In this document: positions 16,666 through 25,671 of the stretch, one piece after another | Layout of the letters: every line of letters starts with the position of its first letter | Position numbering within the stretch: position 1 is the stretch's first letter | From: Aquimarina macrocephali JAMB N27 | Lineage (GTDB): Bacteria; Bacteroidota; Bacteroidia; Flavobacteriales; Flavobacteriaceae | DNA length: 64,000 nt | Direction of reading: 5' to 3' | Assembly: GCF_000520995.1 (NCBI RefSeq) | Contig: NZ_JACA01000044.1 | Coordinates: forward strand, 22,607-86,606 | Program-made: the position numbers and the translations under genes | Notes under the pieces: model-generated | What the model saw: the letters and a program-made list of their open reading frames with translations, nothing else | Database searches by the model: none | Told to the model about the DNA's origin: nothing

Positions 16666-17430
16666 TTATAATCCTTTTAACTGAGCGTCTCGAACTTTTT
16701 TAAACAAATTAGAAGAGTACACAAAATCAGTTACTGCCTTATTATCGGTTTTAAATATTTGGGTCTTGTCACCTTCCCATTCTAAATTCCCATTTTTAAG
16801 AAAAACGATTTTTTCTCCGATCTCCATTACCGAGTTCATATCATGGGTGTTAATTACAGTAGTGATATTGTATTCTTCGGTAATTTCTTTAATAAGATTA
16901 TCTATCACAATAGCCGTTCTAGGGTCAAGCCCAGAGTTAGGTTCATCACAGAATAAATATTTTGGTCGTGTTACTATAGCACGTGCAATAGCAACACGTT
17001 TTTGCATTCCACCACTAATTTCTGAAGGTAGTTTTTTCTCAGCATTTTCAAGATGTACACGATCTAAAACCTCATGAACTCTTTCTAACATTTCTTCTTT
17101 TTTCTGTTTGGTAAACATCATTAGAGGAAACATTACATTTTCTTCTACTGTCATAGAATCAAATAGAGCGCTGCCTTGAAAAACCATTCCCATTTGTTCT
17201 CTTAGGTCTCTTTGTTGTTCTTCATTGAGTTCAGAATAAGTACTGCCATCATAGCAAATAGAACCTTGTTCTGGAGTAAAAAGCCCAAGTAGACATTTCA
17301 AAAACACAGTTTTACCACTACCACTGGTACCGATAATAAGATTGGTCTTGCCTCTATCAAAGGTTGTAGTGATTCCTTTTAAAATCTCTTCTCCATTAAA
17401 ACCTTTATGCAGATTAGTAACTTCTATCAT
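16666..17430 (-). CDS. mlaF: ABC transporter ATPase, MlaF type
   Basis: A 254-residue ATPase. Walker A GTSGSGKT (34-41), the ABC signature ISGGMQKRVAIARA and Walker B YLFCDEPNSGLDP are all intact. The sequence context (EEQQRDLREQMGMVFQGSALFDSMTVEENVMFPL) is that of MlaF, the ATPase of retrograde phospholipid transport between outer and inner membranes. Its start codon overlaps the stop of the permease gene (TAATG), so they are coupled. No MlaD, MlaC or MlaB gene is adjacent in this window. Confidence 0.9.
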   Translation of the reverse strand: MIEVTNLHKGFNGEEILKGITTTFDRGKTNLIIGTSGSGKTVFLKCLLGLFTPEQGSICYDGSTYSELNEEQQRDLREQMGMVFQGSALFDSMTVEENVMFPLMMFTKQKKEEMLERVHEVLDRVHLENAEKKLPSEISGGMQKRVAIARAIVTRPKYLFCDEPNSGLDPRTAIVIDNLIKEITEEYNITTVINTHDMNSVMEIGEKIVFLKNGNLEWEGDKTQIFKTDNKAVTDFVYSSNLFKKVRDAQLKGL

Positions 17431-18167
17431 TAGCTTAGTAATAATTGGGTGAGAATATAATTAGATATAACAATGGACACCGTAGTCCATACAAAAGCAG
17501 AAGTACTGGCTTTACCAACCTCTAGTGCGCCACCTTTCATATAATATCCATGAAATGATGGAATGGTTGCTAATAAAAAAGAATATAAAAAAGTCTTTAT
17601 AAAAGCATACACCAGATGATAGGGAATAAACTCTTCTCGTAGTCCAGTCAAAAATTCTGCGCTAGAAATAAATCCTCCATAAACTCCAGCAACGTATCCT
17701 CCAAATACACCTACAAACATAGCTATTGCAATAATAAAGGGGTAAGTGAGCATTGCAATGATTTTAGGGAAAACTAAATAATTAAGTGAATTAATACCCA
17801 TTACTTCTAATGCATCAATCTGTTCGGTTACCCTCATTGTACCAATACTTGAAGTAATAAAAGAACCTACTTTACCCGCCATGATAACTGAAATAAATGT
17901 TGGTGCAAATTCAAGTATTACAGATTGTCTTGAAGCAAAAGCAATAAGTTTTTTTGGAATTAAGGGGTTAGTAAGATTGAGCGCAGTTTGAATAGCTACA
18001 ACAGCACCAATAAAAAAGGCTAGAAATATGGTTATTCCTAAAGAACCAATAATTAAATCATCTATCTCTTTAAATATCAGGTTCCGTATTACAGAACCTT
18101 TAGTCATTCGACTAAAAACGCCTTTTAACATTAAAAAATAGCGACCAATATCGTCTAAGTAAAACAT
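17430..18167 (-). CDS. mlaE: ABC transporter permease, MlaE type
   Basis: A 245-residue inner-membrane permease of the MlaE family with about five or six helices. FFIGAVVAIQTALNL, VLEFAPTFISVIMAGKVGSFITSSIGTMRVTEQIDALEVMGIN and the RVTEQIDAL coupling helix are characteristic. First gene of the two-gene mla operon, divergent from the phosphatase gene 113 nt away. Confidence 0.9.
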   Translation of the reverse strand: MFYLDDIGRYFLMLKGVFSRMTKGSVIRNLIFKEIDDLIIGSLGITIFLAFFIGAVVAIQTALNLTNPLIPKKLIAFASRQSVILEFAPTFISVIMAGKVGSFITSSIGTMRVTEQIDALEVMGINSLNYLVFPKIIAMLTYPFIIAIAMFVGVFGGYVAGVYGGFISSAEFLTGLREEFIPYHLVYAFIKTFLYSFLLATIPSFHGYYMKGGALEVGKASTSAFVWTTVSIVISNYILTQLLLS

Positions 18168-18235
18168 GCATTATAATTAGAAAGGCTAAAATAGAAAAAA
18201 AAATATCCATAGCATTTAACCTTCTATTAAAGTTT

Positions 18236-18243
18236 TACATTTG
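18236..18243 (+). promoter_or_regulatory. -7 element TACATTTG of the phosphatase gene
   Basis: Exact match to TAnnTTTG, 37 nt before the ATG at 18281. The -33 element is weak. Confidence 0.5.
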
Positions 18244-18280
18244 TACTAATAGTATTTTAGCTATTTAAATTCAAAATATA

Positions 18281-19921
18281 ATGACAAAAAGAATATTTCT
18301 AATCTTATTAGTTGCATTGTGCTGCATGCCTTGTAAAGCGCAAGAAGCCGTTGAGATCAGTAACTCACCTAAGCTGGTAGTTGGTATTGTTGTAGACCAA
18401 ATGCGATATGATTATTTAACCCGTTTCTATAATCGATTCGGAGATAAGGGTTTTAAACGTATGATAAATGAAGGTTTTAATTGCAAAAACAATCATTTTA
18501 ATTATGTGCCCACTTATACAGGCCCTGGTCATGCTTCTGTATATACAGGAACTACACCAAAAAATCATGGAATTATCTCTAATCACTGGTATGATAAATT
18601 TGGCAAAGCAATGGTATATTGCGCAAGCGATTCATTAGTTAAAGCAGTAGGATCTGGTAGCGAAATGGAACGAATGTCTCCTCATCGCATGAAAACGTCT
18701 ACTATAAGCGATCAAAATAGATTGCATACACAATTAAAAGGAAAAACAATAGGTATTGCAATAAAGGACCGAGGTGCTATTCTACCAGCTGGTCATTCTG
18801 CGAATGGTGCATATTGGTTTAGAGGTAAAGATGAAGGGAAATGGATAACAAGTACCTATTATCGTAATGAATTGCCAGATTGGGTTAAAAAATTTAATAC
18901 CTCTAACCAGGCAGAATCTTACTTAAAAGTATGGAATACTCTTTATGATATTAATACATATGCAGAAAGTGGTCCGGATCAGAATGAGTTCGAGGGCGGA
19001 TATAAAGGTAAAGAAACAGCTACGTTTCCTTATGATTTAGGAAAGCTAAAAGATCAAAATTCTGGATATGATATTATTAAATCATCAGCTTATGGAAACA
19101 GCTTAACCACCGACTTTGCAATTGCTGCAATTGAAGGAGAGCAACTGGGAGCAGATAAGACTACTGATTTTCTTACAGTGAGTTTTTCTAGTACAGATTA
19201 TGTCGGACATAATTTTGGAGTGAATTCTAAAGAAATTCAAGATACATATTTACGATTAGATAAAGATTTAGAACGTTTTTTTGATGCTTTGGACACTAAA
19301 GTGGGTAAAGGGCAATATACTGTTTTTCTTACAGCAGATCATGGAGCTGTACATGTACCGTCATATTTGAAATCGGTTAAAATTCCTGCAGGTTACTTTG
19401 ATAGAGATGCATTTACAACCAAAGTTAAAGCATTTGTAAAAGCACAATTTAAGGTAGATGGATTGATCGAAAATATATCAAATAATCAAGTGTTCTTTAA
19501 ATATAATGTATTGAAAAAGAATGCAATATCTGCTGAGAAGCTAGAGAAAGCACTCGCTCATTATATACTTCAGGAAAATCAAATTGATAAAGTGTTTACA
19601 AGAAACCAGTTAGAAACAGGTGAATATGTTACGGGTATAGCAGCATTGATTCAAAAAGGGTATAATCAAAAAAGAAGTGGTGATGTGGTATATGTAATGG
19701 ATCCTGCTACGATATCTTATTCTAAAACAGGTTCAACTCATGGGAGTGGTTTAACCTATGATACTCATGCTCCTTTATTGTTTTTTGGACAAGGAATACA
19801 AAAAGGAAGTACAACTCAAGAAACATATATCCCGGATATTGCACCTACTATCTCGGCTTTATTAGGAATTGCTTTTCCTAACGGAGCCACAGGAAAAGTG
19901 CTATCCTTTGTGTTAGAGTAG
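18281..19921 (+). CDS. pafA: PafA-type alkaline phosphatase
   Basis: A 546-residue secreted phosphatase. The signal peptide ends at CKAQEA. The active site agrees with the Elizabethkingia PafA phosphate-irrepressible phosphomonoesterase: metal ligand Asp39 in VVDQ, nucleophile Thr80 in YVPTYTGPGHAS, Asn101 in ISNHWYD, and Lys162 and Arg164 in IGIAIKDRG, at the PafA positions. Metal ligands follow in SSTDYVGHNFG, LTADHGAVHVP and THAPLLFFGQG. It releases phosphate from organic esters in the periplasm. Ends 3 nt from the convergent amine oxidase gene, with no room for a terminator. Confidence 0.9.
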   Translation: MTKRIFLILLVALCCMPCKAQEAVEISNSPKLVVGIVVDQMRYDYLTRFYNRFGDKGFKRMINEGFNCKNNHFNYVPTYTGPGHASVYTGTTPKNHGIISNHWYDKFGKAMVYCASDSLVKAVGSGSEMERMSPHRMKTSTISDQNRLHTQLKGKTIGIAIKDRGAILPAGHSANGAYWFRGKDEGKWITSTYYRNELPDWVKKFNTSNQAESYLKVWNTLYDINTYAESGPDQNEFEGGYKGKETATFPYDLGKLKDQNSGYDIIKSSAYGNSLTTDFAIAAIEGEQLGADKTTDFLTVSFSSTDYVGHNFGVNSKEIQDTYLRLDKDLERFFDALDTKVGKGQYTVFLTADHGAVHVPSYLKSVKIPAGYFDRDAFTTKVKAFVKAQFKVDGLIENISNNQVFFKYNVLKKNAISAEKLEKALAHYILQENQIDKVFTRNQLETGEYVTGIAALIQKGYNQKRSGDVVYVMDPATISYSKTGSTHGSGLTYDTHAPLLFFGQGIQKGSTTQETYIPDIAPTISALLGIAFPNGATGKVLSFVLE

Positions 19922-19924
19922 GGA

Positions 19925-20977
19925 TTATCCTTTTAATTTTTGATATATGGATTGTGCACTTTTAACTGCACCTTCCATATATCCTCCAAATTGGATTGCG
20001 GTTTCAGCCCCGGCAATAAATAAGTTATCGTCAAAAAATTCATTTTGGTAAACAGAATGGCCATTATTTTGATGAGGAAAGATAAAATGTTGAGAATCCT
20101 TAAAGGTATTGGAGTCTTTTCTCCAGATTTTTTCCTTATACAGGGTGTATTCTAAAGCATCATTACCAAAGAGTTTTTGGAGTTGATGTATTACTTTGGA
20201 TTTTCTGTTCTTTTCGGTCTCCAGATGCATTTCGTTTTGTAAAAAGCCTTTTAGAGCATATTTGGTGTTTCTATTATCTGAATGATCATATAATTCTGTT
20301 ATGGGGCCTACATTACTAAATACAGTTCCTGAATATTTGTTTTCCTTCCAAAATGGTCTTTTGTATGAAATCCCGAATTTTATAGCATCTCCCATCCAGG
20401 TATGGGTATTGTTAGCTATTTCGATAATATTATCAGGTAGAGAAGGATTAAATTGTATAGTGTTTACAAGAAGCATAGGTGGTACTGTAGATACTACTTT
20501 ATGCGCATGATAGTTGTGGTTTGCAGTATTAATTTCAAATTCATTTTTAGAATAACTAATGCCCGTTATTTTTTCATTTAAAATAAGTTCTTTTTTAGTT
20601 AGAGAAGAGGCCAAAGTGTTAATCAAAGCAATAGTTCCTCCTTGTATTCGATAACTTGGTTGCTGATCGGATGGCAATTGTATTTGTTGAGGTGGGGTAG
20701 TAGATAGAGATTCAAACAGGGCAGTCCCTTTCATAAATTGTTCAAAAACAGGAAGTTTTAATTCTTCTAATACTTTTAACAACTCTTGATGCTGGATCCC
20801 TATCCAGGTAGCTCCCATTTCGATTGGGGTTTCATCATTAGTAAGAATTGTATGTATTCTACCTCCAATTCTACTTCTGGCTTCGATGATTTTAAAAGAA
20901 ATAGATGACTTCTTTAATTTATAGGCTAGTAATAACCCCGTTAGTCCGGCGCCAATTATAAGTACTTCTGATTTCAT
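19925..20977 (-). CDS. FAD-dependent amine oxidase-family protein
   Basis: A 350-residue flavoprotein. The N-terminal dinucleotide fold IIGAGLTGLLLAYKLKK, the EARSRIGGRIHT motif and the ATWIGIQHQEL block identify the flavin-containing amine oxidase/protoporphyrinogen oxidase family. The C-terminal FAGAETAIQFGGYMEGAVKSA is the usual FAD-binding end. No signal peptide. It is shorter than eukaryotic monoamine oxidases, as most bacterial members are. Substrate unknown; could oxidise an amine, an amino acid or a terpenoid. Confidence 0.85.
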   Translation of the reverse strand: MKSEVLIIGAGLTGLLLAYKLKKSSISFKIIEARSRIGGRIHTILTNDETPIEMGATWIGIQHQELLKVLEELKLPVFEQFMKGTALFESLSTTPPQQIQLPSDQQPSYRIQGGTIALINTLASSLTKKELILNEKITGISYSKNEFEINTANHNYHAHKVVSTVPPMLLVNTIQFNPSLPDNIIEIANNTHTWMGDAIKFGISYKRPFWKENKYSGTVFSNVGPITELYDHSDNRNTKYALKGFLQNEMHLETEKNRKSKVIHQLQKLFGNDALEYTLYKEKIWRKDSNTFKDSQHFIFPHQNNGHSVYQNEFFDDNLFIAGAETAIQFGGYMEGAVKSAQSIYQKLKG

Positions 20978-21112
20978 TATGGTTAAATATGAAGAGTAAA
21001 GCCTCTTTTTTGAGACTTTACTCGGGTATTATTTTATGAATTTACAATTCTTGTTTTTTAGTAAGGCAAGTGATAGTAGTAATACTATATGGAGCTAGCC
21101 TTATGCGATTGG

Positions 21113-21859
21113 TTAATTACGTCCAGCTATTACACCACCATCGGTATCCCATATTGCACCGGTTACCCAGGAAGCTTTATCTGATAATAGAAAAGTTATG
21201 CTATTTGCAATATCTTGCGGAGTTCCATTTCTTCCTATAGGATGAAAATTATTAAACCCTACCAATGCTTTTTTTGCTTCTTCGGCACTTCCAAAGACAC
21301 TATCATAAACTGGGGTTTCGACTACAGCAGGTGATACTGCATTTACTCTAATCCCGTGATCTGCCAACTCCATAGCCAGATGTTGAGTAAGAGTGTGTAG
21401 CCCTGCTTTCTGCATAGAATAGGCAGAAGAAGGAGTCGCTTTTACAGCTTGTTTTGCCCACATCGAACCGACATTTACAATGGCCCCGCTATTATTTTCT
21501 TTCATTTTTTTAGCGGCAGATTGAGTAATAAAAAAGAAACCTCTATTAAGATCTTGGTAAGAATCATAATCCTCTACTGTATGATCCAAAAATGCTTTTG
21601 GTCCAAAGATTCCGGATGCGTTTACGAGATAATCTAAACGATCCAATCCAGAAATGGTATCGGTTAATTCATTTACACTAGCGGCATTTGTAATATCCAC
21701 CTGGTGCTTAATTACGTTATCTGCATCTGGTATTTTGGATATATTCCTCCCTACTACATGCACTATTGCACCTCCTTCGATTAGAGTATTTACGGTGGCT
21801 TTACCAATTCCACTAGTTCCGCCAACAACTAAGGCTGTCTTGTTTTTAAATGTTGTCAT
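21113..21859 (-). CDS. short-chain dehydrogenase/reductase
   Basis: A 248-residue NAD(P)-dependent SDR enzyme. The cofactor motif VVGGTSGIGKA, NASGIFG, the catalytic serine in GSMWAKQ and YSMQKAG, and VSPAVVETPV are in order, and the C-terminus WVTGAIWDTDGG is typical. Short-chain oxidoreductases of this type reduce or oxidise hydroxyl or carbonyl groups; substrate unknown. Expressed next to a divergent-type TetR gene located just upstream on the same strand. A perfect TetR-like operator sits 29 nt before its start. Confidence 0.92.
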   Translation of the reverse strand: MTTFKNKTALVVGGTSGIGKATVNTLIEGGAIVHVVGRNISKIPDADNVIKHQVDITNAASVNELTDTISGLDRLDYLVNASGIFGPKAFLDHTVEDYDSYQDLNRGFFFITQSAAKKMKENNSGAIVNVGSMWAKQAVKATPSSAYSMQKAGLHTLTQHLAMELADHGIRVNAVSPAVVETPVYDSVFGSAEEAKKALVGFNNFHPIGRNGTPQDIANSITFLLSDKASWVTGAIWDTDGGVIAGRN

Positions 21860-21887
21860 TTCTATTGTTTTTAAGATTAATAAAATT

Positions 21888-21905
21888 AGACAGACAAGTC
21901 TGTCT
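21888..21905. promoter_or_regulatory. TetR operator before the SDR gene
   Basis: Perfect inverted repeat AGACAGAC-AA-GTCTGTCT, 29 nt before the SDR start codon. The right half GACAAGTCTGTCT is repeated exactly in front of the TetR gene at 22519-22531. Confidence 0.7.
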
Positions 21906-21923
21906 ATAGTTGATGAAATTTTT

Positions 21924-22487
21924 TTAGTTCACGATGCTTTTACAAAGAGATAGACCTGTGTCTATTGGCCATTGATTCTGGTGTAACTTACTTTCAGAAA
22001 TAGAACTTTCATATATTAAATAAATTCTTTTGGCGAGTGCTTCATTTTCTGAAGCTGTATTTTGACTGTAGTTCTGCTCTACCAGTTCTTTTATGAATTC
22101 AATAAATTCTTCTTTTTGTTTTTGTATCTCTTTTCTAATTTTTTCGTTTTCTCTTGGGATTTCAGCAATAGTATTTACACACCAGCACCCATTAAAATCT
22201 TTTTCAGAAAAGAATTCTACGAGAAAATGAAATAAAGCATAAAGTTGATCTTTTCCTTTTTTGGCGTTGCCTACAAAGGTTTTTATATTTTTTGTAAATA
22301 GATCATTTCTAAACCTTAGATAGGCAAGGCAAATATCTTCTTTTGAGGCAAAATGGTTGTATAGTGTTGCTTTTGCTATACTTGCTTCTTTTATGATTTC
22401 ATTTATACCAGTACGATTATATCCTTTTTGGTAAAAGAGATCAGAGGCAGTTTCTATGATATGTTGTCTTACTAAAGAGTGTTTCAC
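21924..22487 (-). CDS. TetR-family transcriptional regulator
   Basis: A 187-residue TetR regulator that starts at GTG. The helix-turn-helix is IIETASDLFYQKGYNRTGINEIIKEASIAKATLYNHFASKEDI (about 9-52). The C-terminal ligand domain contains EFFSEKDFNGCWCVNTIAEI, as in the QacR/AcrR-like subfamily. Lies 64 nt upstream of the SDR gene on the same strand; both have nearly the same operator 27-29 nt before the start codon, so it probably represses itself and the SDR gene. Confidence 0.92.
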   Translation of the reverse strand: MKHSLVRQHIIETASDLFYQKGYNRTGINEIIKEASIAKATLYNHFASKEDICLAYLRFRNDLFTKNIKTFVGNAKKGKDQLYALFHFLVEFFSEKDFNGCWCVNTIAEIPRENEKIRKEIQKQKEEFIEFIKELVEQNYSQNTASENEALAKRIYLIYESSISESKLHQNQWPIDTGLSLCKSIVN

Positions 22488-22513
22488 GATACAAAACTAC
22501 AAAATAATTTTAA

Positions 22514-22531
22514 AAATAGACAAGTCTGTCT
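22514..22531. promoter_or_regulatory. TetR operator before its own gene
   Basis: AAATAGACAAGTCTGTCT, imperfect only in the left half relative to the operator at 21888-21905 (16 of 18 bases equal). Lies 27 nt before the GTG start of the regulator. Confidence 0.65.
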
Positions 22532-22587
22532 GTTTTTAAATCAAAATTATTCTGAAGAGCAGTAAAAACGGGTAGTTTATTTAAAGC

Positions 22588-22625
22588 AAATCCGCAAATT
22601 CTACAGTAGTAGAATTTGCGGATTT
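22588..22625. terminator. long hairpin terminator after the TlpA-like gene
   Basis: Perfect 17-bp inverted repeat (AAATCCGCAAATTCTAC and its complement) with an AGTA loop. It ends the minus-strand TlpA-like gene, stop at 22655. On the plus strand it is followed by GTATTTTTTT, so it is bidirectional in form. Confidence 0.75.
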
Positions 22626-22654
22626 GTATTTTTTTAAAGAATAAGAAATTAATC

Positions 22655-24061
22655 TTAGATACTTAATTCGTTAAAAACTTCTACAAGTTTAGGGTCAGAT
22701 GGCCTTGGTGCACTTGCACTTACAATTTTACCTTCAGGATCAATTAAGATAAATCTTGGGATTCCTCTTATGCCATAATCTACAATAAATTGAGATCCCC
22801 AATCGTTGTCTGCGAATAATTGAACTCCACCTAATTCTTTTTCTTTAACCATTGCTCTCCAGGCATCGTGTTGTGGTTTTTTATCTACAGAGATACTTAC
22901 AAATTCGATATTTTTATTGTGATATTGTTTTTCGATTTTCTTTAGATGTGGGATTTCTGCTTTACATGGTCCACACCAGGTAGCCCAAACATCAATGTAT
23001 ATATATTTTCCTTTAAGATCACTTAATGAAGTTGTACCTCCTTTATAATTTTCGTAATTATTAAATACAGGAGACTCATTACCTTTAACCAGCACTTTTA
23101 TTTTTTCGAATTTATTAGTTAATTCACTTTTAAATTCTTCATCGTCTGAGGCTGCCATAAGCATATCATACAATTCTGCTGCATTCTCATTTCTTGGAGA
23201 TACTTGATATGCCATGTTCTTCATAAAAGCATTTCTAATATTTTTACTTTTTATTTGAGCCAAATTCTCCATCATTGCTTTATCCATAGAAATACTATCC
23301 TTGGCTGCTTTTTCTTGAGAAATTCTATAGAAAACATCAGAACTTAATCTTTTATAAGCGCTAGATTTCTCATAATCTTCTGCATTGTCAATATCAAAAT
23401 CTTTTAACTCATCCAAAAAACCTTCTGGAGTTTTATAGTCTTCTTTTTTGGCATAATGACTATGAGTCGATTGATAATTATTTAGCATTGCTAAATATTC
23501 ATAGTGATTATCCTTAGTTTGAGTAGTTACAAATTCGGGATCTAAATCTTTATATTTTTTAATCGCATCATTTTTAGCTTGTTCATTTTGCGACACTAAT
23601 TTTTTAAATTCATCTACCTCACTAATAAAGAGTTTTTTATACCCTTCTGGGCCACCAGCAAAAAGGCTTTCCTCTATTAAGGCTCTTTCTGCCAGATAGT
23701 TGTTGGCATCTGCAGCAGTACCTGTGTATTTTATGGTTTCATCAAATTGCTTAGTGTCTATTGTTAATTCTAGTTGATCCCCATGATCTAAATACAAGGG
23801 TGACCTTTCGCGGCCAATCATAAAACGATAGGAGCCTTTGGATTCAATCTTTAAAGTATCAGAGAATGTCCCATCTTCATTAATCGAGATTACTTTTTTG
23901 AAATCATTACCATTTCCGAATACATTAATCTCATTTTCTACGGCATTACTTACCTTTCCAGAGAAAAGCACGTAATCTACTTTTTCTGCTTTACTTTCTT
24001 TATTACAGGAAGCTAAGCATAATATGCAACTTAATGCCCAAAGAAGTTGTTTGATTTTCAT
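22655..24061 (-). CDS. TlpA-like thioredoxin-fold lipoprotein
   Basis: A 468-residue outer lipoprotein (lipobox LASC, cysteine 19). The N-terminal third is a DUF4369-like beta domain (about 30-125). A helical middle follows. The C-terminal thioredoxin domain (about 335-465) has the redox motif in WATWCGPCKAEIPH and the cis-proline at IRGIPRFILID. Family members act in periplasmic disulfide chemistry or cytochrome maturation, and some in gut Bacteroidota in stress or respiration; role here is not defined. Stands alone, followed by a strong hairpin. Confidence 0.9.
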   Translation of the reverse strand: MKIKQLLWALSCILCLASCNKESKAEKVDYVLFSGKVSNAVENEINVFGNGNDFKKVISINEDGTFSDTLKIESKGSYRFMIGRERSPLYLDHGDQLELTIDTKQFDETIKYTGTAADANNYLAERALIEESLFAGGPEGYKKLFISEVDEFKKLVSQNEQAKNDAIKKYKDLDPEFVTTQTKDNHYEYLAMLNNYQSTHSHYAKKEDYKTPEGFLDELKDFDIDNAEDYEKSSAYKRLSSDVFYRISQEKAAKDSISMDKAMMENLAQIKSKNIRNAFMKNMAYQVSPRNENAAELYDMLMAASDDEEFKSELTNKFEKIKVLVKGNESPVFNNYENYKGGTTSLSDLKGKYIYIDVWATWCGPCKAEIPHLKKIEKQYHNKNIEFVSISVDKKPQHDAWRAMVKEKELGGVQLFADNDWGSQFIVDYGIRGIPRFILIDPEGKIVSASAPRPSDPKLVEVFNELSI

Positions 24062-24155
24062 GAAATTATTTTTTAAAAAATTAATGGTTCAATGTAAGAA
24101 TAATTTATTGTAAAAAAGTTAAAGAAGTACTAGTTTTTCTAATTAGAGCTATTCG

Positions 24156-25007
24156 CTATATGAGTTTCTTTTTCATTTTTTTCCAACGAAGTTTACGAAT
24201 AAAATCTCCTTCTTTTTCAGAAACAAGGAATACTTCTTTTCTTGCTTTTGCTTTATAATACCCTGTTAAATAATCATTGATCAGGCTTGGTCGTTTTTTA
24301 AGTAGAGCCAACTTTATAGAGGCAATTAGTGTAATCCAAAACCCGTATCTCATTTTATACATGGCTTCACCATGTACGTATTTTGTGTTTTTATTATAGT
24401 TTTTTCCTGTAGGTTTAAGGTGTTTTACAATCAAACTATGAGATGTTTTGGTTTTCCATCCATGATATTGAGCTAATAATACATCTAAGGTATCCCAGCC
24501 AATTGATTTTTTAAGCCCATTAATAGCTTCAAAACATTCTTTTCGATATGCTTTTATTGGTCCTCGAACATGATTCTTGTCTGCAATATGCTCATATATC
24601 CATTTTTTCTTTTTTTCGATGTATAGGATGCCAGAAGCTATACCGATTTTTGAATCAGACTCAAAAACTTCAGCGATACTTTTTAAGTAGTTTTTTTGAA
24701 AAATCAGATCGGCATCAAATTTACAAATGATGTCATAATTAGTATCCAAAGCCTGAAAACCTTGATAAAAAGCATTAATCACTTTGCTTCCGGGCATATG
24801 CTCTTTAGAAGAATTACTGATATTGATCAATGATATAAAATGATACTTATCTGTAAATTTATTTATAATATTTACAGTATTATCTGTAGAATTATCATTT
24901 ACTACCACTATTTTTTGAGGAAGCAATGTTTGTGAAACGAGAGAATCAAGAGTTTCTTTGATAAATCGTTCCTCATTATGAGCTGGTATGATAATAGATA
25001 TATTCAA
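24156..25007 (-). CDS. glycosyltransferase family 2 protein
   Basis: A 283-residue GT-A fold enzyme. IIPAHNEERFIKETLDSLVSQTL and VVVNDNSTDNT give the nucleotide-sugar site, and the FDADL motif is the metal-binding DxD. No long transmembrane region is seen except a hydrophobic stretch late in the chain (GFWITLIASIKLALL). Located 49 nt downstream of a methyltransferase gene on the same strand. It adds a sugar to an unknown acceptor, probably in cell-surface glycan synthesis. Confidence 0.88.
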   Translation of the reverse strand: MNISIIIPAHNEERFIKETLDSLVSQTLLPQKIVVVNDNSTDNTVNIINKFTDKYHFISLINISNSSKEHMPGSKVINAFYQGFQALDTNYDIICKFDADLIFQKNYLKSIAEVFESDSKIGIASGILYIEKKKKWIYEHIADKNHVRGPIKAYRKECFEAINGLKKSIGWDTLDVLLAQYHGWKTKTSHSLIVKHLKPTGKNYNKNTKYVHGEAMYKMRYGFWITLIASIKLALLKKRPSLINDYLTGYYKAKARKEVFLVSEKEGDFIRKLRWKKMKKKLI

Positions 25008-25056
25008 AAAAAATAATTTTAGGTTTCCGTTTGGGCTTTACTATTATAAGGTCATA

Positions 25057-25587
25057 TTAAGATTTTTTTACCCTTTCTGCATATACAATATAATATCTGG
25101 GAGTAAAAAGTCTTAATAAAGGACGTAGTCCAATTTTTTTAACGGGATGTGCCCACTTGTTTCTTGCTTTAATTTCCCAACCTGCTTTTTCGAGTAACCA
25201 ATCAAATTGCCAATCTTCAAATTCGTGATAATGTCTATCCCAGTGATCAGTTTTACTACGATATGCCGAAGAAAACCATAACTTTAAAGGGATAGAGGCG
25301 ACCAATTTATCAGCTTTGATGTCACGTAAAACATTAAAAGGGGCGATAAGGTGCTCAAAAATTTCGAAAGCAGTAACAATTTGGATATCTTCTTTTTGTA
25401 CAGCTTCTGTGTTGAGGTCTAGATCTTCGCCAGAAGTGTTTGATACTGTATATCCTTCTTTTTCCATAAACTCTACAAAAGGATTTCTAACGCCCAAATC
25501 CAGAACAGTACCTGGGGCAGGGGTATTTTCTCTAAGAAATTCTAAAGTTTTTTGGTATCGTCGGTGAGGAAAATTTCCTTCGTACAT
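25057..25587 (-). CDS. class I SAM-dependent methyltransferase
   Basis: A 176-residue protein when started at the ATG at 25587 (MYEGNFPHRRYQKTLEFL); an upstream ATG at 25653 would add a hydrophobic stretch that does not fit. Motif I GTVLDLGVRNPFVEFMEKEGY and TAFEIFEHLIAP (motif around the acidic loop) fit a Rossmann-fold methyltransferase. The C-terminus WLLEKAGWEIKARNKWAH is typical of methyltransferases associated with surface polysaccharide or lipid clusters. Its neighbour is a GT2 gene. Substrate unknown. Confidence 0.8.
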   Translation of the reverse strand: MYEGNFPHRRYQKTLEFLRENTPAPGTVLDLGVRNPFVEFMEKEGYTVSNTSGEDLDLNTEAVQKEDIQIVTAFEIFEHLIAPFNVLRDIKADKLVASIPLKLWFSSAYRSKTDHWDRHYHEFEDWQFDWLLEKAGWEIKARNKWAHPVKKIGLRPLLRLFTPRYYIVYAERVKKS

Positions 25588-25671
25588 AATAGTCAAATCA
25601 GTAATTATATTGTAAAAATAGACAATTACCCAGATTACTATCTGCACATCCAAGAGAATTTTACAAAAGGT

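Noticed and set aside
20998..21025. Imperfect hairpin GAGTAAAG...CTTTACTC between the SDR and amine oxidase genes
   Set aside because: No T run in either direction and one mismatch; may be a weak terminator but not listed as one.
21948..21966. ATAGAC-CTGT-GTCTAT repeat near the end of the TetR gene, resembling the operator
   Set aside because: Lies inside coding sequence (PIDTG) and has a different core; probably chance.
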